NCBI GenBank assembly: GCA_944320845.1
Contig: CALUJA010000035.1
Span: 1-64,000, forward strand
Direction: 5' to 3'
Length of the DNA stretch: 64,000 nt
Origin: an uncultured Phocaeicola sp.
GTDB taxonomy: Bacteria > Bacteroidota > Bacteroidia > Bacteroidales > Bacteroidaceae
Shown: positions 25,578 to 33,809 of the stretch, in pieces
How positions within the stretch are numbered: position 1 is the stretch's first letter
Layout: the number at the start of each line of letters is the position of its first letter
Translations under genes and position numbers: made by a program
Notes under the pieces: model-generated
The model's input: the letters and a program-made list of their open reading frames with translations, nothing else
Databases searched by the model: none
What the model was told of the DNA's origin: nothing

Positions 25578-26639
25578 CTATCCCATCGTCTCGCTGTAGA
25601 AGTCGAACAGCTCGTACACCGTCTCCTGCGAGGCGGTCTGGTCGATGCGGATGTCGCCCACATCGGCCAGCAGGGTGAAGTTCACCACCCCGGCCGACAC
25701 GTTCTTCTTGTCGTGCTTCATCAGCTCATACAGCGTGTCGTAGTCGCGGCAGGTAAAGCCGATGCGCCCGTAGTTTTCCTTGATGAAGGCCACGGTGTGG
25801 CGCAGCTTGTCGGAGGGGAATCCCGCCTGCACATGCGACAGGTAGAGCTCGCACACCATGCCCCAGGCCACGGCATAGCCGTGCAGCACAGGCCGTCCCG
25901 ACATCATGGCGAAGCTCTCGAAAGCATGCCCCACGGTGTGCCCGAAGTTGAGCGCCTTGCGGATGCCCCGCTCGCGGGGGTCCTGCGCCACGATGTCCTC
26001 CTTCACCTGCACCGAGCGCGCCACGAGGCGCTGCAGCAGGTCGTAGTCGATGTGCTCCATGTCGGCCGCAAGCAGCTCGCTCCAGTGGGCGGTGTCGCTG
26101 ATGAGCCCGTGCTTCAGCATCTCGGCATAGCCCGAGAGGACGTTGTCGCGGTCGAGCGTGCGCACGAACCCGCAGTCGATGAGCACCTGGTCGGCCGGAG
26201 CGAACGCCCCCACCTCGTTCTTCAGCCCGTTGAAGTTGATGCCCGTCTTTCCGCCCACGGCCGCGTCTACCATCGACAGCAGCGTGGTGGGCACATTTAT
26301 ATAAGGGATGCCCCGCTTGAAGGTGGCGGCCGCAAACCCTCCCAGGTCGGTCACCATGCCTCCCCCGAGGTTGACAAGCAGCGAATGGCGCGTGGCTCCC
26401 TTCTCGCTCAGCTGCCCCCACACGTAGGCCAGCGACTCCAGATTCTTGTGCATGTCGCCCACCCCGATGCAGACGGGCACGGCATCCCTCATGCAGGGGA
26501 TGTCCCGCACGAGCGGCAGGCAGCAGCGGGCGGTGTGCTCGTCGGCCACCACAAACAGCCTGTCGTAGGCGTGGGACGATACGGCTCTTTCCAAATCCTC
26601 GCCCACATTGCGGCAGATAATGACCTCTTGTTTGCTCAT
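25578..26639 (-). CDS. aroB: 3-Dehydroquinate synthase
   Basis: A 353-residue enzyme for the second step of the shikimate pathway (DAHP to 3-dehydroquinate), NAD- and zinc-dependent. NAD contact GGGMVTDLGGFAAATFKRG and then NVPTTLLSMVDAAVGGKTGIN, the SGYAEMLKHGLI zinc-ligand region and NFGHTVGHAFE with zinc histidines are intact. It converges on ruvA with a 4-bp gap and is a single-gene unit. Confidence 0.95.
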   Translation of the reverse strand: MSKQEVIICRNVGEDLERAVSSHAYDRLFVVADEHTARCCLPLVRDIPCMRDAVPVCIGVGDMHKNLESLAYVWGQLSEKGATRHSLLVNLGGGMVTDLGGFAAATFKRGIPYINVPTTLLSMVDAAVGGKTGINFNGLKNEVGAFAPADQVLIDCGFVRTLDRDNVLSGYAEMLKHGLISDTAHWSELLAADMEHIDYDLLQRLVARSVQVKEDIVAQDPRERGIRKALNFGHTVGHAFESFAMMSGRPVLHGYAVAWGMVCELYLSHVQAGFPSDKLRHTVAFIKENYGRIGFTCRDYDTLYELMKHDKKNVSAGVVNFTLLADVGDIRIDQTASQETVYELFDFYSETMG

Positions 26640-26658
26640 AGATGTATGGTTTTTGCGG

Positions 26659-26666
26659 CAAATTTA
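26659..26666 (-). promoter_or_regulatory. -7 element of aroB
   Basis: Minus-strand TAAATTTG (26666-26659), 20 bases before the aroB start. Confidence 0.4.
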
Positions 26667-26708
26667 GAAAAAAAGCAGGAAGAAAGCGGATAAAAGCCTG
26701 CAATTAAT

Positions 26709-26716
26709 TACATTTG
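26709..26716 (+). promoter_or_regulatory. -7 element of the small membrane protein gene
   Basis: TACATTTG lies 30 bases before the ATG at 26747. Confidence 0.4.
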
Positions 26717-26746
26717 CCGACAAAAAACCATCAAAACAAAACCGTT

Positions 26747-27178
26747 ATGAAAGGAATACTCCCCCCGCCGTGCAGATGGGCAGGCTACGCGCTGCTCCTG
26801 CTGTCGGTTTTCGTCCCGATGCTGATGTACATGTTCGGCATGATAGACGACGGAAACCTGCTTTACGTGAAATTAGGCATGAAGTCGGCCATCTGGATTG
26901 CGCTCTTCATGATTTTTCTGGCGCGCACGAAAGACGAGTGCGAGGCCGTGGCCTCCATCCGCGCCCGCTCGATGAAGTACGCCCTCTACATCTGGGGCGT
27001 GTGCTACCTGGTGCTGCTCGCCCTGGCCGCCGCCGAGCACGACCTCTCCCGTGCCGACAACTCCATCGGCATCGTCTACATGGTCATCAACGTGCTCTGC
27101 ATGGAGTTTCTGCACCAGAAATACCGCATGGAGAAGATGTTCGGCAGAAGGCGGCCGGGCGGCAGGGAGACAAAGTGA
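26747..27178 (+). CDS. Small integral membrane protein, unknown function
   Basis: A 143-residue protein with about four hydrophobic segments (AGYALLLLSVFVPMLMYMFG, SAIWIALFMIFLA, YALYIWGVCYLVLLALAAA and IGIVYMVINVLCMEF) and a basic C-terminus (MFGRRRPGGR). I start at ATG 26747, just behind a -7 element. No family recognised. It stands alone between aroB (divergent) and a repeat-rich intergenic stretch. Confidence 0.65.
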   Translation: MKGILPPPCRWAGYALLLLSVFVPMLMYMFGMIDDGNLLYVKLGMKSAIWIALFMIFLARTKDECEAVASIRARSMKYALYIWGVCYLVLLALAAAEHDLSRADNSIGIVYMVINVLCMEFLHQKYRMEKMFGRRRPGGRETK

Positions 27179-27244
27179 CGGGCTTTCGCTTCGGGCCGCG
27201 GAAAGACAAGCCGGCGAGGCTTCCGCCCTCAAAGAGGCCCTGCC

Positions 27245-27710
27245 ATGCCTAACCGCGGGTGAGCGAAGCGAACCTGCGGAAAGAGGGCAAACACCCATCC
27301 CCCCGCACCGCCCTCGAAGAGGGCATACCATGCCTAACCGCGAGTGAGCGAAGCGAACCTGCGGAGAGAGAACACCCCCCCCGTCCCCGAAGGGGGCGAA
27401 ACGCAATCCGCACCCCACACGGACATTGGATTTCTCCGAAGCCCCACTGACTGAGAGCGTCCGCATCCGCAGGTTCGCTGCGCTCACCCGCGGATAAGCA
27501 TCGTGGGGCGGTTACGCCGCCCTTCACGCCAACAGATACACCTATATATATCAGGAAACAAGGGAACGAGCCATACCGACTCCGGAGGGCACACACCTCC
27601 CCCGCACCGCCCTCGAAGAGGGCATACCATGCCTAACCGCGGGTGAGCGAAGCGAACCTGCGGAGAGAGAACACCCCCCAACCCCGTCCCCGAAGGGGGC
27701 AAACAGCATT
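27245..27710. repeat. Palindromic intergenic repeat, cluster A
   Basis: The 628-base stretch 27179-27806 has no gene. It holds three right arms of a 35-bp palindromic repeat (27245-27279, 27330-27364, 27629-27663; core GCGGGTGAGCGAAGCGAACC) and one inverted left arm (27467-27501). Short hairpins such as GCCCTCGAAGAGGGC and CCCCGAAGGGGG lie between them. The same units recur at 37.6 and 38.7 kb. No coding signal; the promoter of the gene at 27807 is not evident. Confidence 0.8.
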
Positions 27711-27806
27711 CCTGTCAGCTGAAATATTAAAATACGTTTAAAGGCTTAAACCTTCCGGCACGTAAAGTGTCGAAAAGACAATATTAACCAATCATAGGAA
27801 ACACGA

Positions 27807-30695
27807 ATGAAAAAATGGGTTTTGGGGTTACTGCTGGTGTCCGTATCCGGACTATCCGCCTTTGCACAGGGCGGCAGCAGGACAGCCGTCGCAGGAACGG
27901 TCATCGACGGCGACGACAATTCGCCTGTCATGCAGGCTACGGTGCAGGTGCTTTCACCGAAAGACAGTTCGATGGTAAGAGGTAACGTGACCGACCTCGA
28001 CGGACGCTTCACCATCGCGGTGCGTCCGGGAAAGTATCTGCTCAAGGTTTCATACATCGGCTACACGCCGTATTTCAAAGACATCGAGCTGGCGCGCGGC
28101 AAGCGGCTCAACCTGGGAAACATCAAGCTGGCCACCGACGCCATCATGCTGGGCGAGGCCGTGGTGGTGGCGCAGGCCCCCGAGGTGACGGCGGCCGAAG
28201 ACACCCTGGTGTATAACAGCTCGGCCTACCGGGTGCCCGAAGGCTCGGCGCTGGAGGAGCTGGTCAAGAAGCTGCCGGGAGCCGAGGTGGACGAAAACGG
28301 AACCATCACCATCAACGGAAAGGAAATCAAGAAAATCATGATTGACGGCAAGGAGTTCTTTGCCGACGACCCCAACATAGCCATGAAGAACCTGCCGGTG
28401 AACATCATCGACAAGGTGAGGGCGTATGACAAGCAGTCGGACCTGGCGCGCGCCACGGGCATCGACGACGGTGAGGAGGAGACCGTGCTCGACCTGAGCG
28501 TGAAGCCGGGCATGAACCAGGGATGGCTGGGCAACGCCGACGCGGCCATCGGCACCGAAGACCGGTACAGCGGAAAGTTCATGCTCAACCGCTTCTGGGG
28601 CGAGAACCAGTTCACCGTCATCGGCTCCATCAACAACGTGAACGACCGGGGATACCCCGGAGGGGGCGGCGGATTCCGCATGGGGGGAAACCAGGGACTG
28701 ACCACCATCAAGATGGGAGGGTTCAACTTCAGCACCACCTCCGAGAAGCTGGAGACGGGAGGAAGCGTGAACTTCAACTACCGCGACGCCGACATCCGCA
28801 CCAAGCAGTCGTCGGAAACCTTCGTGTCGACGGGCACCAGCTCGTTCCAGAACGCACTGAGCGCGCAGCGCAACAAGAACACCTCGCTTACCGCCGACTT
28901 CCGCATCGAGTGGCGGCCCGACACGATGACCATGCTGCTGGTGCGCCCGCGCTTCACCTACGGCGACACGGACAACAACTCCTCGTCCACCTCGGGCACG
29001 TTCAGCGCCGAGCCTGAAAGCACCACCGACGAGCTGATAGCCGCCATCGGCGAAGACAACCTGACCTCCATCATGTCGGAACAGGACATCATCAACACCA
29101 TCGTGCGCAACACCCGCAGCAAGTCGGACAACATCAACGCGGGCGGCTCGCTGATGTTCAACCGCCGCCTGGGCAAGCCCGGACGCAACATCAACTTCCG
29201 CGGAACGTACAGCTACACCAACAGCAGCAGCGAGCAGTTCTCCGTGTCGGAGACGGAATACTTCCAGCTCAGCGACGAGGAAAGGCTCGACATCCTGAAC
29301 CGCTACATCTCCACCCCCACGCTGAACAACAACTTCAGCACCCGCTTCTCATACAGCGAGCCCATCTTCAGGGGCGGATACCTGCAGTTCAGCTACAACT
29401 TCCAGTACCAGTACTCCACCACCGACAACTCGACCTACAACATGCCCGACGACTGGCAGATAGGCTACGGATTCGGCCACCCCGACTATCCGGGCACCCT
29501 CGACCGCGACAACAGCCGCAGCGCACACTATACCTACTACAACCACCAGGCCGAAGTGGCCCTGCGCTGGATACGCGAGAAGATGCAGCTCAACGTGGGC
29601 GTGTCGTTCCAGCCGCAGAAGACGAAGCTCGCCTACAAGAAGGGCGACCTCGACACCGTGGCCATCCGGAACGTGTTCAACTTCACCCCCACGCTCGACT
29701 TCCGCTACAAGTTCAACGAAACCAGCCAGCTGCGCGTGAACTACCGCGGACGCAGCTCGCAGCCGAGCATGACCGACCTGCTCCCCATCGAGGACACCAC
29801 CGACCCGCTGAACATACGCCGCGGAAACCCGAACCTGGAGCCGGCCTTCACCAACTCGCTGCGCGTGTTCTACAACACGTTCAACACCGAGACCCAGCGG
29901 GGAATGGTGGGACACTTCAACTTCAGCAACACGCTCAACAGCATCAGCAACCGCCGCGTGTATAACGAGACCACCGGAGGATACATCACCACCCCCGAAA
30001 ACATCGACGGAAACTGGAACCTGTTCGGCATGTTCAGCACCAACACCGCGCTGCGCAACAAGAAGTACACCATCAACACCTCCACCACGGCCAGCTACAA
30101 CAACATCGTGAGCTACATCAGCGACCGCGCCACCACCACCGACGCCGACAAGAACACCACCCGCCAGCTGCGCATGGGCGAGCGCCTGCGCGGAACCTAC
30201 CGCACCAACTGGTGGGAAGTGTCGCTCAACGGCTCGCTCAACTATACCCACTCGCGCAACAACTACCAGGAGCAGAGCAACATGGACACGTATGACTTCG
30301 CCTACGGGGCAAGCACCAACATCCGCCTGCCGTGGAACATGTCCATCGCCACCGACATCTCGCAGAACTCGCGCCGCGGATACGCCGACGCGAGCATGAA
30401 CCGCGACGAGCTGATATGGAACGCGCAGATTTCGCAAGACTTCCTCAAGGGCAACGCCGCCACCGTCAGCCTGCAGTTCTACGACATCCTGCGCAACCAG
30501 AGCAACGTGAGCCGCGCCATCAGCGCCGCCATGCGCAGCGACACGGAATACAACGGCGTGTTCAGCTACTGCATGGTGCACTTCATCTACCGCCTCAACC
30601 TGTTCGGCGGCAAGGCGGGCGGACAGCGCCCCGGCATGGGAGGCGACCACCGCGGAGGCCCGGGATTCGGCCCGCGCCCGCCCCACCGCTTCTGA
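27807..30695 (+). CDS. TonB-dependent-receptor-like outer-membrane protein
   Basis: A 962-residue outer-membrane protein. The signal peptide ends at FAQG near residue 21. A carboxypeptidase-regulatory-like domain follows (residues ~28-110, GTVIDGDD, VTDLDGRFTI), then a plug-like domain (~130-240, ALEELVKKLPGAEVDENGTI, KIMIDGKEFFADDP), and a large barrel of the outer-membrane beta-barrel family (~260-930). It ends in a glycine/proline/histidine tail (GGDHRGGPGFGPRPPHRF). There is no SusD partner, so it is not a standard polysaccharide importer. The substrate is unknown, and the tail could bind metal, which is speculation. Confidence 0.85.
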   Translation: MKKWVLGLLLVSVSGLSAFAQGGSRTAVAGTVIDGDDNSPVMQATVQVLSPKDSSMVRGNVTDLDGRFTIAVRPGKYLLKVSYIGYTPYFKDIELARGKRLNLGNIKLATDAIMLGEAVVVAQAPEVTAAEDTLVYNSSAYRVPEGSALEELVKKLPGAEVDENGTITINGKEIKKIMIDGKEFFADDPNIAMKNLPVNIIDKVRAYDKQSDLARATGIDDGEEETVLDLSVKPGMNQGWLGNADAAIGTEDRYSGKFMLNRFWGENQFTVIGSINNVNDRGYPGGGGGFRMGGNQGLTTIKMGGFNFSTTSEKLETGGSVNFNYRDADIRTKQSSETFVSTGTSSFQNALSAQRNKNTSLTADFRIEWRPDTMTMLLVRPRFTYGDTDNNSSSTSGTFSAEPESTTDELIAAIGEDNLTSIMSEQDIINTIVRNTRSKSDNINAGGSLMFNRRLGKPGRNINFRGTYSYTNSSSEQFSVSETEYFQLSDEERLDILNRYISTPTLNNNFSTRFSYSEPIFRGGYLQFSYNFQYQYSTTDNSTYNMPDDWQIGYGFGHPDYPGTLDRDNSRSAHYTYYNHQAEVALRWIREKMQLNVGVSFQPQKTKLAYKKGDLDTVAIRNVFNFTPTLDFRYKFNETSQLRVNYRGRSSQPSMTDLLPIEDTTDPLNIRRGNPNLEPAFTNSLRVFYNTFNTETQRGMVGHFNFSNTLNSISNRRVYNETTGGYITTPENIDGNWNLFGMFSTNTALRNKKYTINTSTTASYNNIVSYISDRATTTDADKNTTRQLRMGERLRGTYRTNWWEVSLNGSLNYTHSRNNYQEQSNMDTYDFAYGASTNIRLPWNMSIATDISQNSRRGYADASMNRDELIWNAQISQDFLKGNAATVSLQFYDILRNQSNVSRAISAAMRSDTEYNGVFSYCMVHFIYRLNLFGGKAGGQRPGMGGDHRGGPGFGPRPPHRF

Positions 30696-30725
30696 CACCG
30701 GCAGTACGGGCAGACACACACGCAC

Positions 30726-30766
30726 AGCCCCCCGCGAAGCATCCGCATCCTGCTCCGCGGGGGGCT
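30726..30766 (+). terminator. GC-rich hairpin after the outer-membrane receptor gene
   Basis: AGCCCCCCGCG at 30726-30736 pairs with CGCGGGGGGCT at 30756-30766. No T-run follows, so it is a weak or Rho-assisted terminator at best. Confidence 0.5.
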
Positions 30767-30876
30767 GCGCCGTGTGAGGAAGCCGCCCCGCACCCGCCTT
30801 TTTCCTCCCCGAAAACTTGCAAGTTACGCTGATTTTCAGCATCTTTATGTCTGCATAACCAAACAGACAACACCCC

Positions 30877-31116
30877 ATGACACCCGAATACGAAATCCCC
30901 CCCTTCCGCATCCGCGAGTACGGCAAGACCGAGCTGGCCGTGCTCTACAGCCCCCACCTGCGCACCGTGACCGCCGTCAAGAAGCTGCGCCGGTGGATAC
31001 GCGGCAACCGCCCGCTCATGGCCGCCCTGGCCGAAGCCGACTACAACCCCCGCCGCCTGTCGTACACCCCCCGCGAGGTGGAGCTCATCGTGCGCCACCT
31101 GGGAGCGCCGGGGTAG
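30877..31116 (+). CDS. DUF4248 family protein
   Basis: A 79-residue protein of the Bacteroides DUF4248 family, recognised by FRIREYGKTELAVLYSPHL near the start, the central KKLRRWIRGN and the end YTPREVELIVRHLGAPG. It is small, basic and probably DNA-binding, but no function is established. In many Bacteroides genomes it lies beside a VirE-type primase gene, an HU-like protein and an amidase. Those three are at 35-42 kb here, separated by other genes. Its last 34 bases are repeated at 31944-31977. Confidence 0.8.
   Translation: MTPEYEIPPFRIREYGKTELAVLYSPHLRTVTAVKKLRRWIRGNRPLMAALAEADYNPRRLSYTPREVELIVRHLGAPG
31081..31114 (+). repeat. Direct repeat, left copy (DUF4248 3' end)
   Basis: These last bases of the DUF4248 gene recur at 31944-31977 with one mismatch (C/T at the fourth base). 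The two copies bracket the higBA cassette. Confidence 0.85.
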
Positions 31117-31206
31117 ACCGCCGCTTCAGAAACCGGCCACACTTCCCGGCAGCGTAAAAAAGCGGCTGTGGCCGTACATCAAGCAGCAAAGAAAACATTC
31201 ACTGTT

Positions 31207-31240
31207 TTTGCGGATATTCCACAAGAAAGCATTACCTTTG
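31207..31240 (+). promoter_or_regulatory. Promoter of higBA
   Basis: TTTG (31207-31210) and TACCTTTG (31233-31240) are 22 bases apart; the higB ATG follows 20 bases later. Confidence 0.45.
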
Positions 31241-31260
31241 CAGTACGATAAAACGGATAT

Positions 31261-31578
31261 ATGTATATTGAGTTCGACAAAGACTATTTGCGTGAACTGT
31301 TCGAGCAAGGACGCACAGGCGACAAGAAACACCGCTATCAGCCCGAAGTAATCAGGGGGTATTGCAAGTGCGTGATGTTTCTCAAACATGCAGAAAACAC
31401 CGAGCAGCTTTACCGCATCCACTCTTTGAACTACAAGATGCTGCAAGGCGACAAGAAAGGCATTTCATCCGTGCGCATCAACATCAGATACCGCCTTGAA
31501 TTTACGGTTCGGGAGGTTCTTGGCGAACAGGTCATAACCGTATGCCGTCTGTTGGACATAAGCAACCACTACAAATAA
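31261..31578 (+). CDS. higB: HigB/RelE-type toxin
   Basis: A 105-residue toxin-like protein of the RelE/HigB fold: KMLQGDKKGISSVRINIRYR followed by LEFTVRE and ITVCRLLDISNHYK at the C-terminus. Such toxins cut mRNA on the ribosome, and the basic residues K and R in this core are the likely catalytic ones. It lies upstream of its antitoxin, the usual HigBA order, with a 7-base gap. The N-terminus is longer and more charged than in the shortest HigB. It is inside a segment bounded by a duplicated 34-bp sequence. Confidence 0.85.
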   Translation: MYIEFDKDYLRELFEQGRTGDKKHRYQPEVIRGYCKCVMFLKHAENTEQLYRIHSLNYKMLQGDKKGISSVRINIRYRLEFTVREVLGEQVITVCRLLDISNHYK

Positions 31579-31585
31579 CCGCGAT

Positions 31586-31924
31586 ATGGAAGCAACAGCA
31601 AAGAAAATCTACGCCCCCGACGAACTGGTCTGCGCGGTGGCTATACATCCGGGAGAAATGCTCAGGGATGAACTGCAGGCACGCGGAATGTCGCAAAGGA
31701 AATTCGCCGGCATAATCGGCATGTCCTACACGGCGTTCAACGAGATAATCAACGGCAAGCGTCCGATAACCACCGACACGGCACTGAAAATCGAGGCCGC
31801 GACAGGGACGGCCGCAACGATGTGGCTCGGCCTGCAGGCCGAATACGACATGCAGACGGCCCGGCATGACAGCAAGCTTTCCGCCATTCTGGAAAACATA
31901 CGCAAGGCAGCCGCGGTGCTTTGA
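31586..31924 (+). CDS. higA: HigA-type antitoxin, XRE family
   Basis: A 112-residue helix-turn-helix antitoxin. The HigA mark AIHPGEMLRDELQARGMSQRKFA runs straight into the recognition helix (SYTAFNEIINGKRPIT, residues ~50-63), followed by the family ending TGTAATMWLGLQAEYD. It should neutralise HigB and repress the pair's promoter. Seven bases behind higB. Confidence 0.9.
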   Translation: MEATAKKIYAPDELVCAVAIHPGEMLRDELQARGMSQRKFAGIIGMSYTAFNEIINGKRPITTDTALKIEAATGTAATMWLGLQAEYDMQTARHDSKLSAILENIRKAAAVL

Positions 31925-31943
31925 GAGGGCGGCCCGCAAGGCG

Positions 31944-31977
31944 GAGTTCATCGTGCGCCACCTGGGAGCGCCGGGGT
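31944..31977 (+). repeat. Direct repeat, right copy (DUF4248 3'-end remnant)
   Basis: In the DUF4248 frame it reads EFIVRHLGAPG followed by a stop, against ELIVRHLGAPG in the complete gene. The upstream bases do not continue the family, so this is a duplicated 3' end and not a second gene. Confidence 0.85.
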
Positions 31978-32059
31978 GAGGGGCTTGTCGATTTGTCAAA
32001 ATGTCACCCTCCGGCCCGAAGAAAAGCCGGAAAGTGACGCGGATTAGGAGACAAAGCAC

Positions 32060-32067
32060 TATCTTTG
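32060..32067 (+). promoter_or_regulatory. -7 element of the zinc-ribbon protein gene
   Basis: TATCTTTG lies 29 bases before the ATG at 32097. Confidence 0.45.
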
Positions 32068-32096
32068 CCCATAATCACCCTTAAACATCCGACATC

Positions 32097-32771
32097 ATGA
32101 AAAAGCTACTTCTTCTGCTCTGCCTGCTGTGGGCAGGCATCGCGGCGCAGGCACAGTTCATCACCACCTATTACCAGGTATACCGGGTGCAGGATCTGAA
32201 CGACCGCGTGATCGAGGACAGCCCCTTCCAGGGCGCGCCCGTCATGCTGCAGACCGGCGGCGACCGGTTTACGGGATTCATGGCCTATGTGAACATGGCC
32301 AGCCTGGGAAACCTGCAATACAGCATGACGATGGACATGACCCCCGAAGGATACTACATCTACGCCACGCCCGCCATCGGCGGCGGATATTCGCTGACCG
32401 ACCTGATGGGCAACCCCCACTGCCTGATGATCAGCCCGCGGGGCGACGACATCGCGTTTGTGACCAAGGACGGGCAGTACCGCGCCTCCCCCATCAGCCG
32501 TGCGGAGTACATGCGGCTCACCCAGAAGCTTGTGGGCGAGAATCTGGAGTTCTACCGCTCCATCAGTCCGGGAAGCGGCTCGGGCAGCGGCAGTTCCCCG
32601 CGCTCAAGCGGCGGCACATGCACACACTGCCACGGCAGCGGCAAGTGCTCCTCGTGCGCCGGGACGGGCTATTTCAACAACCCCTTTACGGGAAATACCC
32701 TCCTCTGCCCCAACTGCGAGCGCAGCCACAACGGGGTGTGCAAGTTCTGCCACGGAAGGGGAAGCCGGTAG
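32097..32771 (+). CDS. Exported protein with C-terminal DnaJ-like zinc ribbon
   Basis: A 224-residue protein with signal peptide MKKLLLLLCLLWAGIAAQAQ, a ~130-residue globular part without recognised motifs, and a serine/glycine linker (GSGSGSGSS, residues ~158-166). A cysteine-rich end has the DnaJ-type motif CxxCxGxG twice (CTHCHGSG and CKFCHGRG), with CSSCAGTG and CPNC between. Eight cysteines can bind two zinc ions. A zinc ribbon on an exported, oxidised-compartment protein is unusual but recurs in Bacteroidales. Function unknown. Confidence 0.7.
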   Translation: MKKLLLLLCLLWAGIAAQAQFITTYYQVYRVQDLNDRVIEDSPFQGAPVMLQTGGDRFTGFMAYVNMASLGNLQYSMTMDMTPEGYYIYATPAIGGGYSLTDLMGNPHCLMISPRGDDIAFVTKDGQYRASPISRAEYMRLTQKLVGENLEFYRSISPGSGSGSGSSPRSSGGTCTHCHGSGKCSSCAGTGYFNNPFTGNTLLCPNCERSHNGVCKFCHGRGSR

Positions 32772-32920
32772 GCGGAAAGGAGGAGAGAGGACATGCCAGT
32801 TTGCGGACGAAACCAGCCACAAGGACTTACCGTCCACTTTCGGCATCCGCATAGAGAACTGAATCAAGTGGAAATCACATAAAATCCACCTGATTGCAGA
32901 CTGACTGTCCCTGTTTTTTA

Positions 32921-32928
32921 TACCTTTG
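32921..32928 (+). promoter_or_regulatory. -7 element of the EcoRI-type endonuclease gene
   Basis: TACCTTTG lies 29 bases before the endonuclease ATG; the preceding TTG (32894-32896) is 24 bases away, somewhat long. Confidence 0.45.
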
Positions 32929-32957
32929 CAGATGGATATGTTTCTAAAAGAAAAAAC

Positions 32958-33797
32958 ATGGCTAAAAAGAACCAATCAAACAGATTAACAAAACAACAAA
33001 AAGAATCACAAGGTGTAGTTGGCATCTTTGGTGAAGAAGCTAAACTGCACGATATGAAAGTCGGAAAAATCTCACATTTCATAATTGAATACTTAAAGAA
33101 AGAGTTCCCTCAATTATCTTTCCGCTACAGAAGAGGCATCAAGAAAGAAGAAATCAACGAGGCATTGAAGAAAGTAGATTCTGAACTGGGGCAAACGCTT
33201 TTTGTGCCAAACTCAAGCATTATTCCTGATAGCGGAATCATCGAAGTAAAAGACGATAACGGCAATTGGAGAGTTGTTTTGGTATCAGAGGCCAAGCATC
33301 AAGGAAAAGACATAAAAAACATAAAAAAAGGGAAGCTGGTTGGCAAAAACAACGACCAAGATCTGATGGCGGCAGGCAATGCAATAGAAAGGTCGCATAA
33401 GAACATCTGTGAAATTGCCAATTTCATGCTGGCAGAATCTCATTTCCCGTATGTACTCTTCTTAGAAGGCTCAAACTTCCTGACCGAAACCATTTCAATA
33501 ACAAGACCAGACGGCAGAGTGGTAACGCTGGAATACAATTCTGGAATGTTGAACCGCCTGGACAGATTGACTGCTGCAAATTATGGAATGCCAATCAATA
33601 CGAATTTGTGCAAGAACAAATTTGTCAAGCATGGAGATAAAATGATTATGCTTCAAGCTACTTCCATCTATACACAAGGGAACGGAGCAAGATGGAATGC
33701 TCAAGATATGTTTGACATAATGCTCGAGATTTCAAAAACCTCTTTGCAAATATTAGGCAGCGACTTATTTAAGCAACTTACAAAAACAGACCGCTAA
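32958..33797 (+). CDS. ecoRIR: EcoRI-type restriction endonuclease (predicted GAATTC)
   Basis: A 279-residue protein that aligns end to end with EcoRI (277 residues) as I know it: QSNRL near the start, the FRYR and INEALKK blocks, and the long DQDLMAAGNAIERSHKN run. The PD-(D/E)XK catalytic set sits at EcoRI numbering: P90, D91, E111 and K113 (SEAKHQGKD). The base-contact residues N141, E144, R145, R200 and R203 are all conserved. One catalytic-loop residue differs (PDSG in place of PDGG). It should cut GAATTC as a dimer with Mg2+. The gene and its methylase are clearly AT-richer than the surroundings, which points to transfer. Confidence 0.95.
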   Translation: MAKKNQSNRLTKQQKESQGVVGIFGEEAKLHDMKVGKISHFIIEYLKKEFPQLSFRYRRGIKKEEINEALKKVDSELGQTLFVPNSSIIPDSGIIEVKDDNGNWRVVLVSEAKHQGKDIKNIKKGKLVGKNNDQDLMAAGNAIERSHKNICEIANFMLAESHFPYVLFLEGSNFLTETISITRPDGRVVTLEYNSGMLNRLDRLTAANYGMPINTNLCKNKFVKHGDKMIMLQATSIYTQGNGARWNAQDMFDIMLEISKTSLQILGSDLFKQLTKTDR

Positions 33798-33809
33798 AAA
33801 TAAACCGGG

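Noticed and set aside
27245..27663. Possible CRISPR array
   Set aside because: The repeats are long, palindromic, irregularly spaced and in both directions, with no unique spacers of constant length and no cas genes.
27807..30695. SusC-type polysaccharide importer
   Set aside because: The plug and barrel are of the TonB-receptor-like outer-membrane barrel family without the SusC signature, and no SusD gene follows.
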